A DNA stretch of 64,000 bases from Acidovorax sp. A79. GTDB lineage: Bacteria; Pseudomonadota; Gammaproteobacteria; Burkholderiales; Burkholderiaceae_C. The stretch is taken from the NCBI RefSeq assembly GCF_041154505.1, contig NZ_AP028672.1, positions 4,318,501 through 4,382,500 of the forward strand, read 5' to 3'. Positions 42,798 through 53,003 of this stretch are shown here, in pieces. How positions within the stretch are numbered: the first letter of the stretch is position 1; the number at the start of each line of letters is the position of its first letter. Below the pieces are notes generated by a model. That model made no database searches. It saw only the letters and a list, made by a program, of their open reading frames with translations, and was not told where the DNA came from. The position numbers were made by a program, and so were the translations under genes.

Positions 42798-44210
42798 ATG
42801 GCTGAATTCAAGGAAATCTCTCCCAACGCCTCGGCGGGCGCCAAGGTCACGAACTGGTTCGAGAACCGCTTCCCGACCGCTTTCGACGCCTACAAGGTGC
42901 ACATGTCGGAGTACTACGCTCCGAAGAACTTCAACTTCTGGTACATCTTCGGCTCGCTGGCGCTGGTCGTGCTGGTGATCCAGATCGTGACCGGCATCTT
43001 CCTGGTCATGCACTACAAGCCCGATGCCAGCCTGGCGTTCGCGTCGGTCGAGTACATCATGCGCGATGTGCCCTGGGGCTGGCTGATCCGCTACATGCAC
43101 TCCACGGGCGCGTCGGCGTTCTTCGTGGTGGTGTACCTGCACATGTTCCGTGGCCTCATCTACGGCAGCTACCGCAAGCCGCGCGAGCTGGTCTGGATCT
43201 TCGGCTGCGCCATCTTCCTGTGCCTGATGGCGGAAGCCTTCATGGGCTACCTGCTGCCCTGGGGCCAGATGTCGTACTGGGGCGCCCAGGTGATCGTGAA
43301 CCTGTTCGCGGCCATCCCTTTCATCGGTCCTGACCTCGCGCTGCTGATCCGTGGCGACTACGTGGTGGGCGACGCCACGCTGAACCGCTTCTTCAGCTTC
43401 CACGTGATCGCCGTGCCGCTGGTGCTGCTCGGCCTGGTGGTGGCGCACTTGCTGGCGCTGCACGATGTGGGTTCCAACAATCCCGACGGCGTGGAAATCA
43501 AGGGCCCCAAGGCGCCCAAGGATGCCAATGGCAAGCCGCTCGACGGCGTGCCTTTCCATCCCTACTACACGGTGCATGACATCTTTGCCTTGTCCATGTT
43601 CCTGATGGCCTTCACGGCGGTGGTGTTCTTCGCGCCCGAGTTCGGCGGCTACTTCCTCGAGTACAACAACTTCATCCCCGCGGACCCGCTCAAGACGCCC
43701 GCTCACATCGCGCCGGTCTGGTACTTCACGCCGTTCTATTCGATGCTGCGTGCCATTACCACCGAAATGATGTACGTGCTGGTCCTGTGCGTGGTGGCCG
43801 GTGCGGGCTTTGGCGTGCTCAAGGCCAAGCTGCCCAGCTTCATCAAGGTGGGCATCGCGGGTGCGGCTGTGGTCGTGATCGCGATGATGCTGTCCATCGA
43901 CGCCAAGTTCTGGGGCGTGGTGGTGATGGGCGGTGCCGTGGTCATCCTGTTCTTCCTGCCCTGGCTGGACCACAGCCCGGTCAAGTCGATCCGCTACCGT
44001 CCGGACTGGCACAAGTACCTGTATGGCGTCTTCGTGATCATCTTCCTGATCCTGGGCTACCTGGGCGTGCAGCCCCCGTCTCCCATCGGCGAACGCGTAT
44101 CGCAAGTGGGCACGCTGTTCTACTTCGGCTTCTTCCTGCTGATGCCCTGGTGGAGCCGCATTGGCGAGGCCAAGGCAGTGCCCGACCGCGTGACCTTTGT
44201 GGCGCACTGA
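42798..44210 (+). CDS. petB: Cytochrome b subunit of the bc1 complex
   Basis: PetB holds hemes bL and bH and both quinone sites. The 470-aa product has the heme-ligand helices (RYMHSTGASAFFVVVYLHMFRG; NRFFSFHVIAVPLVLLGLVVAHLLALH), the PEWY-like Qo region as APVWYFTPFYSMLRA, and eight or more membrane segments. ATG 42798 follows AAGGAG; an upstream in-frame start overlapping petA was rejected. Confidence 0.96.
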   Translation: MAEFKEISPNASAGAKVTNWFENRFPTAFDAYKVHMSEYYAPKNFNFWYIFGSLALVVLVIQIVTGIFLVMHYKPDASLAFASVEYIMRDVPWGWLIRYMHSTGASAFFVVVYLHMFRGLIYGSYRKPRELVWIFGCAIFLCLMAEAFMGYLLPWGQMSYWGAQVIVNLFAAIPFIGPDLALLIRGDYVVGDATLNRFFSFHVIAVPLVLLGLVVAHLLALHDVGSNNPDGVEIKGPKAPKDANGKPLDGVPFHPYYTVHDIFALSMFLMAFTAVVFFAPEFGGYFLEYNNFIPADPLKTPAHIAPVWYFTPFYSMLRAITTEMMYVLVLCVVAGAGFGVLKAKLPSFIKVGIAGAAVVVIAMMLSIDAKFWGVVVMGGAVVILFFLPWLDHSPVKSIRYRPDWHKYLYGVFVIIFLILGYLGVQPPSPIGERVSQVGTLFYFGFFLLMPWWSRIGEAKAVPDRVTFVAH

Positions 44211-44227
44211 GCCTGGAGACAACAACA

Positions 44228-44989
44228 ATGAAGAAACTCATCCTCACGCTGATCGCCGCGGTGGGCCTGGCGGCCGGTGCCGCCCACGCCTCGGGTGGTG
44301 ACACCATCGCCTGGGACAAGGCGCCCAACAAGACCAACGACCTGGCCTCCCTGCAAAACGGCGCCAAGGTATTCGTCAACTACTGCCTGAGCTGCCATTC
44401 GGCTGCCTTCATGCGCTTCAACCGCCTGCGCGACATCGGCCTGACCGAGCAGCAGATCAAGGACAACCTGCTGTTCACGACCGACAAGGTCGGCGAGACC
44501 ATGAAGGCGTCCATCGATCCCAAGCAGGCCAAGGAATGGTTCGGCGCCAACCCGCCGGACCTGACCGTGATCGCGCGGTCGCGCGCCGGCCACGGCGGCA
44601 CGGGTGCCGACTACCTCTACACCTTCCTGCGCACGTTCTACCGCGACGACACCAAGGCCACCGGCTGGAACAACCTGGCTTTCCCGAGCGTGGGCATGCC
44701 CCATGTGCTGTGGGAAATGCAGGGCGACCGCCGCCCCGTGTTCGAAGAGCACGAGAGCCATGGCCACAAGACCCAGGTGTTCAAGGGCTGGGAGCAGGTC
44801 AAGCCAGGCACGATGACCCCGCTGCAGTTCGACCAGACCGTGGGCGACCTCGTGAACTACCTGCAGTGGATGGGTGAGCCCGCCCAGAACACCCGCGTGC
44901 GCGTGGGGGTGTGGGTGCTGATCTTCCTCGGTTTCTTCACCATCATCGCCTGGAGGCTGAACGCAGCCTTCTGGAAGGATGTGAAGTAA
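44228..44989 (+). CDS. petC: Cytochrome c1 subunit of the bc1 complex
   Basis: PetC accepts electrons from the Rieske protein and passes them to soluble cytochrome c. The 253-aa product has a Sec signal peptide (cleavage after AHA), the heme c motif CLSCH, the axial-Met region GMPHVLWEMQG, and a C-terminal membrane anchor (VGVWVLIFLGFFTIIAW). It ends the petABC operon and is followed by a terminator. Confidence 0.96.
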   Translation: MKKLILTLIAAVGLAAGAAHASGGDTIAWDKAPNKTNDLASLQNGAKVFVNYCLSCHSAAFMRFNRLRDIGLTEQQIKDNLLFTTDKVGETMKASIDPKQAKEWFGANPPDLTVIARSRAGHGGTGADYLYTFLRTFYRDDTKATGWNNLAFPSVGMPHVLWEMQGDRRPVFEEHESHGHKTQVFKGWEQVKPGTMTPLQFDQTVGDLVNYLQWMGEPAQNTRVRVGVWVLIFLGFFTIIAWRLNAAFWKDVK

Positions 44990-45049
44990 GCAGCACGAGC
45001 CGTAGATCCATGAGAAGGCGCCCTTCGGGGTGCCGCCGGATTGTTTGCA

Positions 45050-45079
45050 GAGTGGGCGCTTTTGGCGTCCCACTCTTTT
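45050..45079 (+). terminator. Terminator after petABC
   Basis: GAGTGGG...CCCACTC stem extended by CGC/GCG with a T-rich loop, followed by TTTTGATTTTT. Confidence 0.8.
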
Positions 45080-45100
45080 GATTTTTAGGAGCCTCCCACC

Positions 45101-45712
45101 ATGATGGTGCTTTATTCGGGTACGACCTGTCCCTTCTCCCACCGCTGCCGCTTCGTCCTGTTCGAAAAAGGCATGGACTTTGAAATCCGCGATGTGGACC
45201 TGTACAACAAGCCCGAAGACATCAGCGTGATGAACCCGTACGGCCAGGTGCCCATCCTGGTCGAGCGCGACCTGATCCTGTACGAGTCGAACATCATCAA
45301 TGAGTACATCGACGAGCGCTTCCCGCACCCCCAGCTGATGCCCGGCGACCCGGTCGACCGCGCCCGCGTGCGCCTGTTCCTGCTCAACTTCGAGAAGGAA
45401 CTGTTCGTGCACGTGAACATCCTGGAGTCGCGCGCCACCAAGGGCAACGAAAAGGCGCTGGAAAAGGCGCGCGCCCACATCCGCGACCGTCTCACGCAGC
45501 TGGCCCCCGTGTTCCTCAAGAACAAGTACATGCTGGGCGACAACTTCTCCATGCTGGACGTGGCGATTGCCCCGTTGCTGTGGCGCCTGGACTACTACGG
45601 CATCGACCTGTCCAAGAACGCGGCGCCGCTGCTCAAGTACGCCGAGCGCATCTTCTCGCGCCCTGCCTACATCGAAGCGCTGACGCCGTCCGAAAAGGTC
45701 ATGCGCAAGTAA
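45101..45712 (+). CDS. sspA: Stringent starvation protein A homologue (GST fold)
   Basis: SspA binds RNA polymerase and affects stress and virulence genes; it has a glutathione-transferase fold but no known transferase activity. The 203-aa product has an N-terminal thioredoxin-like domain (GTTCPFSHRCRFVLFEKG, NPYGQVPILVERDLILYES) and an alpha C-terminal domain. It starts with tandem ATGs at 45101/45104 and is 51 bp before sspB, as in most beta/gammaproteobacteria. Confidence 0.93.
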   Translation: MMVLYSGTTCPFSHRCRFVLFEKGMDFEIRDVDLYNKPEDISVMNPYGQVPILVERDLILYESNIINEYIDERFPHPQLMPGDPVDRARVRLFLLNFEKELFVHVNILESRATKGNEKALEKARAHIRDRLTQLAPVFLKNKYMLGDNFSMLDVAIAPLLWRLDYYGIDLSKNAAPLLKYAERIFSRPAYIEALTPSEKVMRK

Positions 45713-45763
45713 TCTGCGGCCTGCCCAATTTCTCTTCATCTACCGCAGCAGCCACCCATCTTC

Positions 45764-46312
45764 ATGACCGCACAGGAATCCACCTCCACGCGCCCGTACC
45801 TCATTCGTGCCCTGTACGAGTGGTGCACCGACAACGGGCTCACGCCCTATGTGGCCGTGCGCGTGGACGATTCCGTGCAAGTGCCGCGCGAGTACGTGAA
45901 GGATGGCGAGATCGTCCTGAACATCAGCTTTGACGCGACGAGCGCCTTGCAGCTGGGCAACGATTTCATCGAGTTCAAGGCCCGCTTCGGCGGCAAGCCG
46001 CGGGAGATCCTCGTCCCGGTGGGCCGGGTCATCGCCATCTATGCCCGTGAAAACGGCCAGGGCATGGCGTTTCCTCCCCCGGTGGATGTGCTCGCTGGCA
46101 GCAGCGGTGCGGGCCCGGAGGCTCCAGCGCTGCCGGAGGCATTGCCATCGGCGCAGGATGTGGTGGCGGCCGGCGCTGTGCCTGCTCCCGAGGACCGCGT
46201 GGTCCAACTGGTGCCCTCCGACGATGGCAAGAAGGATGGCGACGGCGGCGACGCGCCGCGGCCTCCCCCGGCAGCGGGTGGTGCCCGGCCTTCTCTCAAG
46301 CGGGTCAAATAA
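45764..46312 (+). CDS. sspB: ClpXP specificity-enhancing factor SspB
   Basis: SspB tethers ssrA-tagged proteins to ClpX. The 182-aa product has the dimerisation and peptide-binding domain (about 8-110: RPYLIRALYEWCTDNGLTPYVAV, LNISFDATSALQLGN, VPVGRVIAIYARENGQGM), then a long Pro/Ala/Gly disordered linker and a short basic C-terminal tail (LKRVK) that would dock on ClpX. Confidence 0.94.
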   Translation: MTAQESTSTRPYLIRALYEWCTDNGLTPYVAVRVDDSVQVPREYVKDGEIVLNISFDATSALQLGNDFIEFKARFGGKPREILVPVGRVIAIYARENGQGMAFPPPVDVLAGSSGAGPEAPALPEALPSAQDVVAAGAVPAPEDRVVQLVPSDDGKKDGDGGDAPRPPPAAGGARPSLKRVK

Positions 46313-46347
46313 CGGCCCCAGCATTTTTTTGAGGCTGCTTTTTCCAC

Positions 46348-46353
46348 TATAAA
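46348..46353 (+). promoter_or_regulatory. -10 hexamer of tRNA-Thr
   Basis: TATAAA lies 11 bp before the mature tRNA 5' end; no good -35. Confidence 0.5.
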
Positions 46354-46364
46354 ATGCAGCCTTC

Positions 46365-46440
46365 GCCGGTTTAGCTCAGTTGGTAGAGCACCCGCCTTGT
46401 AAGCGGTAGGTCGTCAGTTCGATTCCGACAACCGGCACCA
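46365..46440 (+). tRNA. tRNA-Thr (TGT anticodon)
   Basis: A complete cloverleaf: acceptor stem GCCGGTT/AACCGGC, D-loop TTAGCTCAGTTGGTAGAGC, anticodon loop CTTGTAA (anticodon TGT, reading ACA and relatives), T-loop GTTCGATTC, and an encoded CCA end. 76 nt. It is alone, just after sspB. Confidence 0.97.
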
Positions 46441-46491
46441 TGTCCCTGGTGTCTCCCACGCATTCCCCGACCCCGACCCTGGCGCAGGCCG

Positions 46492-46791
46492 TCAGGTTTG
46501 AACTTTCAGGCGAATCGCGTTAACCTCCCACCCCCGGCTGCGCAAATGCGCCTGCAGAGCAGGCAGCAGCTGGCGTATTTTTGCCGCTGCGGCATTGCTC
46601 TTGACGAGCAGGCACCAGGAGTCCCCATCGATGGGCCCCGCCTGGACCGTGGGACGCAGCGCCGCAGGAATCAGCATTTCAATGGCCTTGAGCCGATCAC
46701 TGGAATCGCGTGTCAACGCTGTGAGCTTGGCCAGCGTGGGAGAGTCCTCGCTGGCCTGCTGCAGGCTGACGGCGTAGTGGCGGCGGTTCAT
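46492..46791 (-). CDS. DUF721 family protein (DciA-like)
   Basis: DUF721 proteins include DciA, the predicted loader of the DnaB helicase in bacteria lacking DnaC. The 99-aa product has ERLKAIE-like DRLKAIEMLIPAALRPTVQAGPIDG and the conserved WCLLVKSNAAAAKIRQLLPALQAHL. ATG 46791 gives the core family length; an upstream extension was rejected. It is divergent from the M23 peptidase. The helicase-loading role comes from family knowledge, not from this sequence. Confidence 0.8.
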   Translation of the reverse strand: MNRRHYAVSLQQASEDSPTLAKLTALTRDSSDRLKAIEMLIPAALRPTVQAGPIDGDSWCLLVKSNAAAAKIRQLLPALQAHLRSRGWEVNAIRLKVQT

Positions 46792-46822
46792 GGTGTGCGT
46801 CTTCGGGCGTGGAGAATTCGTA

Positions 46823-47806
46823 GTGCATCTGATTATCACGGACGCCAGGCTGGCGCGCAGCCGGGCCATTCACCTGTCGGGCACGCGCCTGCTGCTGGCC
46901 GGGCTGGCGCTGTCGCTGTGCCTCATGCTGGTGGCTGCGACGCTCTACCACTGGGTTTTCCTCAAGGGCGCGCGCGAAGGCTGGCCGATCGTGGGCTCGC
47001 TGGTCCGACTGGTCGTGAAGGACGAGTTTGCCGAGCGGGACCGGTTCATGCGCGCCAACCTGGATGCGATGGCCCGCCGTGTCGGCGAGATGCAGGCCCG
47101 CATGGTGCAGCTGGAATCGCTGGGCGACCGCGTGCTGGGCCTGGCGGGCATGGCGCCCTCCGATATCCAGAAATCGGATGCCCGGGGGGGCGTGCTCGTG
47201 AGCGCGCGCAATCTGTCGATGGAGGAGCTGCAGTCCACGCTCGATGAGCTGGAGCGCCTGACCAACCAGCGGGTGGACCTGATGACGGTGCTCGAATCGC
47301 GCCTGTTCGACCAGCACATCCGAAAGAAGATGATTCCCACCCATGCGCCGGTGACCGGCCGCGTGCCCGGCTCGTCCTTTGGCTGGCGGGTGGACCCGAT
47401 CACGGGCCAGTCGGCGCTGCACACGGGGCTCGACTTCCAGGCCGATACGGGTACGCCCATCCTGGCCGCTGCCGGTGGCGTGGTGGTGACCCAGGAATAC
47501 CACCCCGCCTACGGCAACATGATCGAGGTGGACCACGGCAACCAGCTGGTCACGCGCTACGCCCACGCATCGCGCACCCTGGTCAAGCAGGGGGACATCG
47601 TGCGCCGTGGCCAGAAGATTGCGGAGGTGGGGACCACGGGGCGTTCCACGGGCCCCCATCTGCATTTCGAGGTGCTGGTGCAGGGTGTTTTCCAGGACCC
47701 GCAGAAGTTCCTGAGCGCGGGCGGCGCGGGCCCTGCGGCTCAGGTTGCGGCGGTCCAGCCCCGCGCATCGCCCGGCCAGCCGGCCGTGCCCGCAGCGGGC
47801 AGGTAA
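46823..47806 (+). CDS. M23-family peptidoglycan endopeptidase
   Basis: A membrane-anchored LytM/M23 metallopeptidase (or divisome regulator). The 327-aa product has an N-terminal membrane helix (LLLAGLALSLCLMLVAATLYHWV), a coiled-coil segment (about 65-160), and the M23 domain with Zn ligands in ALHTGLDFQ and PHLHFEV. The Zn site is intact, so activity is likely. GTG 46823 with GGAG 8 bp before is preferred over ATG 46790, which overlaps the divergent DUF721 start. Just upstream of secA. Confidence 0.88.
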   Translation: MHLIITDARLARSRAIHLSGTRLLLAGLALSLCLMLVAATLYHWVFLKGAREGWPIVGSLVRLVVKDEFAERDRFMRANLDAMARRVGEMQARMVQLESLGDRVLGLAGMAPSDIQKSDARGGVLVSARNLSMEELQSTLDELERLTNQRVDLMTVLESRLFDQHIRKKMIPTHAPVTGRVPGSSFGWRVDPITGQSALHTGLDFQADTGTPILAAAGGVVVTQEYHPAYGNMIEVDHGNQLVTRYAHASRTLVKQGDIVRRGQKIAEVGTTGRSTGPHLHFEVLVQGVFQDPQKFLSAGGAGPAAQVAAVQPRASPGQPAVPAAGR

Positions 47807-47832
47807 AATCGCGGGTCCGGTGTTCAGGCCCG

Positions 47833-47891
47833 GGATTGCAAGGAGCTTGCAATCCATGGCGATGGACCCACCTGAACTCAATTCATCTTAG
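47833..47891 (+). promoter_or_regulatory. secA leader: hairpin plus 11-codon upstream ORF
   Basis: A perfect 10-bp stem GGATTGCAAG/CTTGCAATCC (47833-47855) with loop GAG hides an AAGGAG Shine-Dalgarno sequence (47840-47845). ATG 47856 follows at 10-bp spacing and opens MAMDPPELNSS, stop TAG 47889-47891, 52 bp before the secA ATG. A TAAAAT -10 at 47804-47809 lies upstream. Confidence 0.5.
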
Positions 47892-47943
47892 GGATTTCGG
47901 TCGCTTGGCGCGCTGATTGCAGCGGGCAAGCGGTCCTGTTCGC

Positions 47944-50700
47944 ATGGCCACCAACTTCCTCACCAAACTATTCGGCAGCCGCAATGACCGGCTCCTCAAG
48001 CAGTACCGCAAGACGGTGACCCGCATCAATGCGATGGAGCCCGACTACGAAAGGCTGTCGGACGAGCAGCTTCGTGCCAAGACGCAGGAGTTCAAGGACC
48101 GTGTGGCCAAGGGCGAGTCGCTGGACGATATCCTCCCGGAGGCTTTCGCGGTGGTCCGCGAGGGCTCCAAGCGCATCATGAAGATGCGCCACTTCGATGT
48201 GCAATTGCTGGGCGGCATGGCGCTGCACTTTGGCAAGATTTCCGAAATGCGCACGGGTGAGGGCAAGACCCTCACCGCGACCTTGCCGGTGTACCTCAAT
48301 GCCTTGTCGGGCAAGGGCGTGCATGTGGTGACCGTGAACGACTACCTGGCCAACCGCGACGCGCAATGGATGGGCCGGCTGTACAACTTCCTGGGCCTCA
48401 CGGTGGGCATCAACCTGCCCAACATGCCGCGCGAGCAAAAGCAGGAAGCCTACCGCGCCGACATCACCTACGGCACGAACAACGAATACGGCTTTGACTA
48501 CCTGCGCGACAACATGGTCTATGAAGCACAGGACCGCGTGCAGCAGGGCCTGAACTTCGCCATCGTCGACGAGGTGGACTCGATCCTGATCGACGAGGCG
48601 CGCACGCCCCTGATCATCAGTGGCCAGGCCGAAGACCACACGGCCATGTATATCGCCATGAACAAGGTGGTGCCGCTGCTGGTGCGCCAGGAAGGCGAAG
48701 CCGATCCGCGCACGGGCGAGGGCGTGACCAAGCCGGGCGACTTCACGCTGGACGAAAAGACCCACCAGGTGTTCCTGACCGAGCAGGGTCACGAGAGCGC
48801 CGAGCGCATCCTGGCCAGCCACGGCCTGATCGCCGAGGGCGCCTCGGTGTACGACCCGGCCAACATCACGCTGATGCACCACCTGTATGCGGCGCTCCGG
48901 GCCAACCACCTGTACCACCGCGACCAGCACTACGTGGTGCAGAACGGCGAGATCGTGATCGTGGATGAGTTCACCGGCCGCCTGATGTCGGGCCGCCGCT
49001 GGAGCGAAGGCCTGCACCAGGCCGTCGAGGCCAAGGAAGGCGTGAACATCCAGGCCGAGAACCAGACGCTGGCCTCCATCACGTTCCAGAACTACTTCCG
49101 CCTGTACAACAAGCTCGCGGGCATGACCGGCACGGCCGACACCGAGGCCTACGAGTTCCAGGAGATCTACGGCCTGGAAACGACCGTGATCCCGCCGAAC
49201 CGCCCGAGCCGCCGGGACGACCAGCTCGACCGCGTGTACAAGACCACGCGCGAGAAGTACGAAGCGGCCATCAAGGACATCCGCGAATGCCATGAGCGCG
49301 GCCAGCCGGTGCTGGTGGGCACCACGTCGATCGAGAACTCCGAGATCATCGACCAGCTCCTGAACAAGGAAGGCCTGCCGCACCAGGTGCTCAACGCCAA
49401 GCAGCACGCCCGTGAGGCCGATATCGTGGCCCAGGCCGGCCGCGAGGGCATGATCACCATCGCCACCAACATGGCGGGCCGTGGTACCGACATCGTGCTG
49501 GGCGGCAACATCGAAAAGGACGTGGCGGCCATCGAAGCCGATGAAAGCCTGTCCGAAGCCGACCGCGCCGCCAAGGTCAGCGCCTTGCGCGAGCAGTGGA
49601 AGATCGACCACGAGAAGGTCAAGGCACTGGGCGGCCTGCGCATCATCGCCACCGAGCGCCACGAATCACGCCGCATCGACAACCAGCTGCGTGGCCGCTC
49701 GGGCCGCCAGGGCGACCCTGGTTCCTCGCGCTTTTACCTGAGCCTGGACGATTCGCTGATGCGCATCTTCGCGGGCGACCGCGTCAAGGCGATCATGGAC
49801 CGTCTGAAGATGCCCGATGGCGAGGCCATCGAGGCCGGCATCGTGACGCGCAGCATCGAATCGGCCCAGCGCAAGGTCGAGGCCCGCAACTTCGACATCC
49901 GCAAGCAATTGCTGGAATACGACGACGTGGCCAATGACCAGCGCAAGGTGATCTACCAGCAGCGCAATGACATCCTGGACGCATCCGACCTGTCGGACGT
50001 GATCGCCGCGATGCGCGAAGACTGCATGACCGACCTGGTGCGCCAGTACGTGCCGGCCGAGTCGGTGGAAGAACAATGGGACCTCGCGGCGCTGGAGAAG
50101 GCGCTGGTGGACGAATGGCAGGTGTCCATTGCCCTGCAGCAGCAGGTGCAGGGTGCCAGCGCCATCACCGACGACGAGATCCTGGACAAGGTTCTGGCGG
50201 CCGCCCATGCCTCCTTTGACGGCAAGGTGGAGCAGGTCGGGCGCGAGAACTTCACCCAGTTCGAGCGCATGGTGCTGCTGCAGAGCTTTGACTCCAACTG
50301 GCGCGACCATCTGAGCGCGCTGGACTACCTGCGCCAGGGCATCCACCTGCGCGGGTACGCGCAAAAGCAGCCCAAGCAGGAGTACAAGCGGGAGGCGTTC
50401 GAGCTGTTCCGCCAGCTGATCGACCAGGTCAAGAACGAGGTCACCAAGATCCTCATGACCGTGCAGGTGCAGTCGCAGGCCCAGCTCGACCAGGCTGCGC
50501 AGGACATGGAAAGCCGCGGCGAGAGCATTGCCAACGTAACCTATACCGCCCCCACCGAAACGGGGGAGGTGGAGACCACCGCGGGCGCGCAGCCCGGCGA
50601 CGGCCTGAACCTGCCCGAAGGCATGCGCGTGGGCCGCAACGACCCCTGCCCTTGTGGCAGCGGCAAGAAGTACAAGCAGTGCCACGGCAAGCTGGCCTGA
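47944..50700 (+). CDS. secA: Protein translocase ATPase SecA
   Basis: SecA drives preproteins through SecYEG. The 918-aa product has NBD1 with Walker [11 protein letters not shown] and [16 protein letters not shown], the preprotein cross-linking domain, NBD2 with [15 protein letters not shown] and [26 protein letters not shown], and the C-terminal zinc motif [14 protein letters not shown] that binds SecB. ATG 47944 is used; it has no strong Shine-Dalgarno sequence. A hairpin and short ORF precede it. Confidence 0.98.
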   Translation: MATNFLTKLFGSRNDRLLKQYRKTVTRINAMEPDYERLSDEQLRAKTQEFKDRVAKGESLDDILPEAFAVVREGSKRIMKMRHFDVQLLGGMALHFGKISEMRTGEGKTLTATLPVYLNALSGKGVHVVTVNDYLANRDAQWMGRLYNFLGLTVGINLPNMPREQKQEAYRADITYGTNNEYGFDYLRDNMVYEAQDRVQQGLNFAIVDEVDSILIDEARTPLIISGQAEDHTAMYIAMNKVVPLLVRQEGEADPRTGEGVTKPGDFTLDEKTHQVFLTEQGHESAERILASHGLIAEGASVYDPANITLMHHLYAALRANHLYHRDQHYVVQNGEIVIVDEFTGRLMSGRRWSEGLHQAVEAKEGVNIQAENQTLASITFQNYFRLYNKLAGMTGTADTEAYEFQEIYGLETTVIPPNRPSRRDDQLDRVYKTTREKYEAAIKDIRECHERGQPVLVGTTSIENSEIIDQLLNKEGLPHQVLNAKQHAREADIVAQAGREGMITIATNMAGRGTDIVLGGNIEKDVAAIEADESLSEADRAAKVSALREQWKIDHEKVKALGGLRIIATERHESRRIDNQLRGRSGRQGDPGSSRFYLSLDDSLMRIFAGDRVKAIMDRLKMPDGEAIEAGIVTRSIESAQRKVEARNFDIRKQLLEYDDVANDQRKVIYQQRNDILDASDLSDVIAAMREDCMTDLVRQYVPAESVEEQWDLAALEKALVDEWQVSIALQQQVQGASAITDDEILDKVLAAAHASFDGKVEQVGRENFTQFERMVLLQSFDSNWRDHLSALDYLRQGIHLRGYAQKQPKQEYKREAFELFRQLIDQVKNEVTKILMTVQVQSQAQLDQAAQDMESRGESIANVTYTAPTETGEVETTAGAQPGDGLNLPEGMRVGRNDPCPCGSGKKYKQCHGKLA

Positions 50701-50758
50701 GGCCCCGGGGCACCGCCCCCGCGTGCAGGCGTTGAAACCACGCCTGTGGATTTACATG

Positions 50759-50782
50759 ACACGGGCTTCGGCCCGTGTTTTC
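50759..50782 (+). terminator. Terminator after secA
   Basis: Perfect 8-bp stem ACACGGGC/GCCCGTGT with a stable TTCG tetraloop, followed by TTTTC. Confidence 0.9.
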
Positions 50783-50845
50783 ATTGGCAGGCCACGGTTT
50801 TCCGGATAATCGGCCGCAGTTTTTATCAGAAAGGCCCTGTCTCCC

Positions 50846-52075
50846 ATGCCTGTCAATCTTGTCGCCCCCGTGGCCGCCGATCTGCACCCGATCGCCGGCG
50901 TCCGCATTGGTGTTGCCGAAGCCGGTGTTCGCAAGGCCCATCGCAAGGACCTCACCGTGTTCCTGCTGGACGAGGGCGCCAGCGTGGCGGGCGTGTTCAC
51001 GCAGAACCGTTTTTGCGCCGCACCGGTGCAGATCAGCCGCGACCACCTTGCCGCCGGCCAGGCGATCCGTGCGATGGTGGTCAACACCGGCAATGCCAAT
51101 GCGGGCACGGGAGCCGATGGCCTGGCGCGTGCTCGGGCCACTTGCGGCGCGCTCGCGCGCCAGCTCGGCGTGGCGCCCGAGCAGATCCTGCCGTTCTCCA
51201 CCGGCGTGATCATGGAACCCCTGCCCAGCGACCGCATCGAGGCCGGCCTGCCCGCCGCGATTGCTGACGCGCAGTCCGGCCATTGGGCCCGTGCGGCGGA
51301 AGGCATCATGACCACCGACACGCTGCCCAAGGCGTTCTCCGCGCAGGTGCAGATTGGCGGCGCCACGGTGTCCATCACCGGCATCAGCAAGGGCGCCGGC
51401 ATGATCCGGCCCAATATGGCCACCATGCTCGGCTTCATGGCCACGGACGCCTGTGTGGCCCCGGCCGTGATGCAGCAGCTGGCCCGCGAACTGGCCGATG
51501 GCTCTTTCAACCGGGTCACGATCGACGGCGACACATCGACCAACGACTCGTTCGTGGTGGTGGCCACCAACAAGGCCGCGCATGCGCCCATCGCTTCCCT
51601 GGCCAGCGCCGAGGGCCAGGCCCTGAAGGCAGCCATGCTGGCGGTGTCGCAAAAGCTCGCCCAGGCCATCGTGCGCGACGGCGAGGGAGCCACCAAGTTC
51701 ATCACCGTCCGGGTGGAAGGTGGCAAGACGGGTGACGAATGCCGCAAGGTGGCGTACGCCATCGCCCATTCGCCCCTGGTCAAGACAGCGTTCTATGCCA
51801 GCGACCCGAACCTGGGCCGTATCCTCGCGGCCGTGGGGTATGCCGGTATCGATGATCTGGACCAGACCGGCATCGACCTGTACCTGGACGATGTGCATGT
51901 GGCGGTCAAGGGCGGCCGCAATCCGGCCTACCGCGAGGAGGATGGGCAGCGCGTGATGAAGCAAAGCGAGATCACCGTGCGTGTCCTGCTGGGCCGGGGC
52001 AGCGTGTCCGACACGGTGTGGACGTGTGATTTCAGCCACGAATACGTAACCATCAATGCGGACTACCGTTCGTGA
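50846..52075 (+). CDS. argJ: Bifunctional ornithine acetyltransferase / N-acetylglutamate synthase
   Basis: ArgJ recycles the acetyl group in arginine synthesis. The 409-aa precursor has the autocleavage site [17 protein letters not shown], where the Thr becomes the beta-subunit nucleophile, and the conserved [19 protein letters not shown] and [19 protein letters not shown] segments. A family A repeat separates it from the DUF815 gene. Confidence 0.96.
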   Translation: MPVNLVAPVAADLHPIAGVRIGVAEAGVRKAHRKDLTVFLLDEGASVAGVFTQNRFCAAPVQISRDHLAAGQAIRAMVVNTGNANAGTGADGLARARATCGALARQLGVAPEQILPFSTGVIMEPLPSDRIEAGLPAAIADAQSGHWARAAEGIMTTDTLPKAFSAQVQIGGATVSITGISKGAGMIRPNMATMLGFMATDACVAPAVMQQLARELADGSFNRVTIDGDTSTNDSFVVVATNKAAHAPIASLASAEGQALKAAMLAVSQKLAQAIVRDGEGATKFITVRVEGGKTGDECRKVAYAIAHSPLVKTAFYASDPNLGRILAAVGYAGIDDLDQTGIDLYLDDVHVAVKGGRNPAYREEDGQRVMKQSEITVRVLLGRGSVSDTVWTCDFSHEYVTINADYRS

Positions 52076-52083
52076 GTGACTCC

Positions 52084-52123
52084 TGATTTGATAGCTGCTA
52101 GCGCTTTATTCACAAGCGCTGAA
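52084..52123 (+). repeat. Family A repeat, copy A7 (argJ-DUF815)
   Basis: TGATAGCTGCTAGCGCTTTA, loop, CAAGCGCTGAAGGCG, about 8 bp after the argJ stop and ending 8 bp before the next ATG. Confidence 0.8.
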
Positions 52124-52130
52124 GGCGAAA

Positions 52131-53003
52131 ATGAACGAAAAATTTGAACACCTGATCGAGCGGGCCGAGCAACTGATCGCCCGCATTGAATCCGTGCTGC
52201 CCCAGCCGCTGGGCGCGCCCGACTGGTCGGGCTCGATTGCCTGGCGCTACCGCAAGCGCAGCAGCGGCCACGGCACCCTGGAACCCGTGCGCCATGTCGC
52301 CGGCATGCAGCTGTCGGACCTCAAGGAAATCGACGGGCAGAAGGAGAGGATCGCGCGCAACACGGAGCAGTTCGTGCAGGGCAAGCCCGCCAACAACGTG
52401 CTGCTGACCGGCGCCCGCGGCACCGGCAAGTCCTCGCTCATCAAGGCCTGCCTCAATGCCTATGCGGGGCGGGGCCTGCGCCTGATCGAAGTGGACAAGG
52501 CCGACCTTGTCGACCTGCCCGACATCGTGGACGTGGTGTCCGACCGGCCAGAGAAATTCGTCGTGTTCTGCGATGACCTGAGCTTTGAGGAGGGCGAGCC
52601 GGGCTACAAGGCCCTGAAGTCGATCCTCGACGGTTCGGTGGCGGCGGCCACGCCGAATGTGCTGATCTATGCGACGAGCAACCGGCGCCACCTGCTGCCT
52701 GAGTACATGGCGGAAAACCTCACCTACACCCACACCGAGGATGGCGAAGTGCACCCCGGCGAAGTGGTGGAAGAGAAGATTTCGCTGTCGGAGCGGTTCG
52801 GCCTGTGGGTGAGCTTCTACCCCTTCAGCCAGGAGGAGTACCTGACCATCGTGGCCCAATGGCTGTCCTCCCTGGGGGTGTCCGGGGCCGCGATCACGGC
52901 CGCGCGGCCCGAGGCACTCGTCTGGGCGCTGGAGCGCGGCTCGCGCAGCGGCCGCGTGGCCTACCAGTTCGCGCGCGACTATGCGGGACGGCACAGTGGC
53001 TGA
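52131..53003 (+). CDS. DUF815 family AAA+ ATPase
   Basis: Function unknown. The 290-aa product has Walker [17 protein letters not shown], Walker [13 protein letters not shown], a sensor-1 region [16 protein letters not shown], and the C-terminal lid. It is conserved beside argJ and mutT in betaproteobacteria but has no known substrate. The start has no strong Shine-Dalgarno sequence and lies just after a family A repeat. The 3' end overlaps the NUDIX gene. Confidence 0.9.
   Translation: MNEKFEHLIERAEQLIARIESVLPQPLGAPDWSGSIAWRYRKRSSGHGTLEPVRHVAGMQLSDLKEIDGQKERIARNTEQFVQGKPANNVLLTGARGTGKSSLIKACLNAYAGRGLRLIEVDKADLVDLPDIVDVVSDRPEKFVVFCDDLSFEEGEPGYKALKSILDGSVAAATPNVLIYATSNRRHLLPEYMAENLTYTHTEDGEVHPGEVVEEKISLSERFGLWVSFYPFSQEEYLTIVAQWLSSLGVSGAAITAARPEALVWALERGSRSGRVAYQFARDYAGRHSG

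Noticed and set aside
47968..49662. A 564-codon open frame antisense to secA
   Set aside because: It mirrors secA codon bias and has no recognisable domain.
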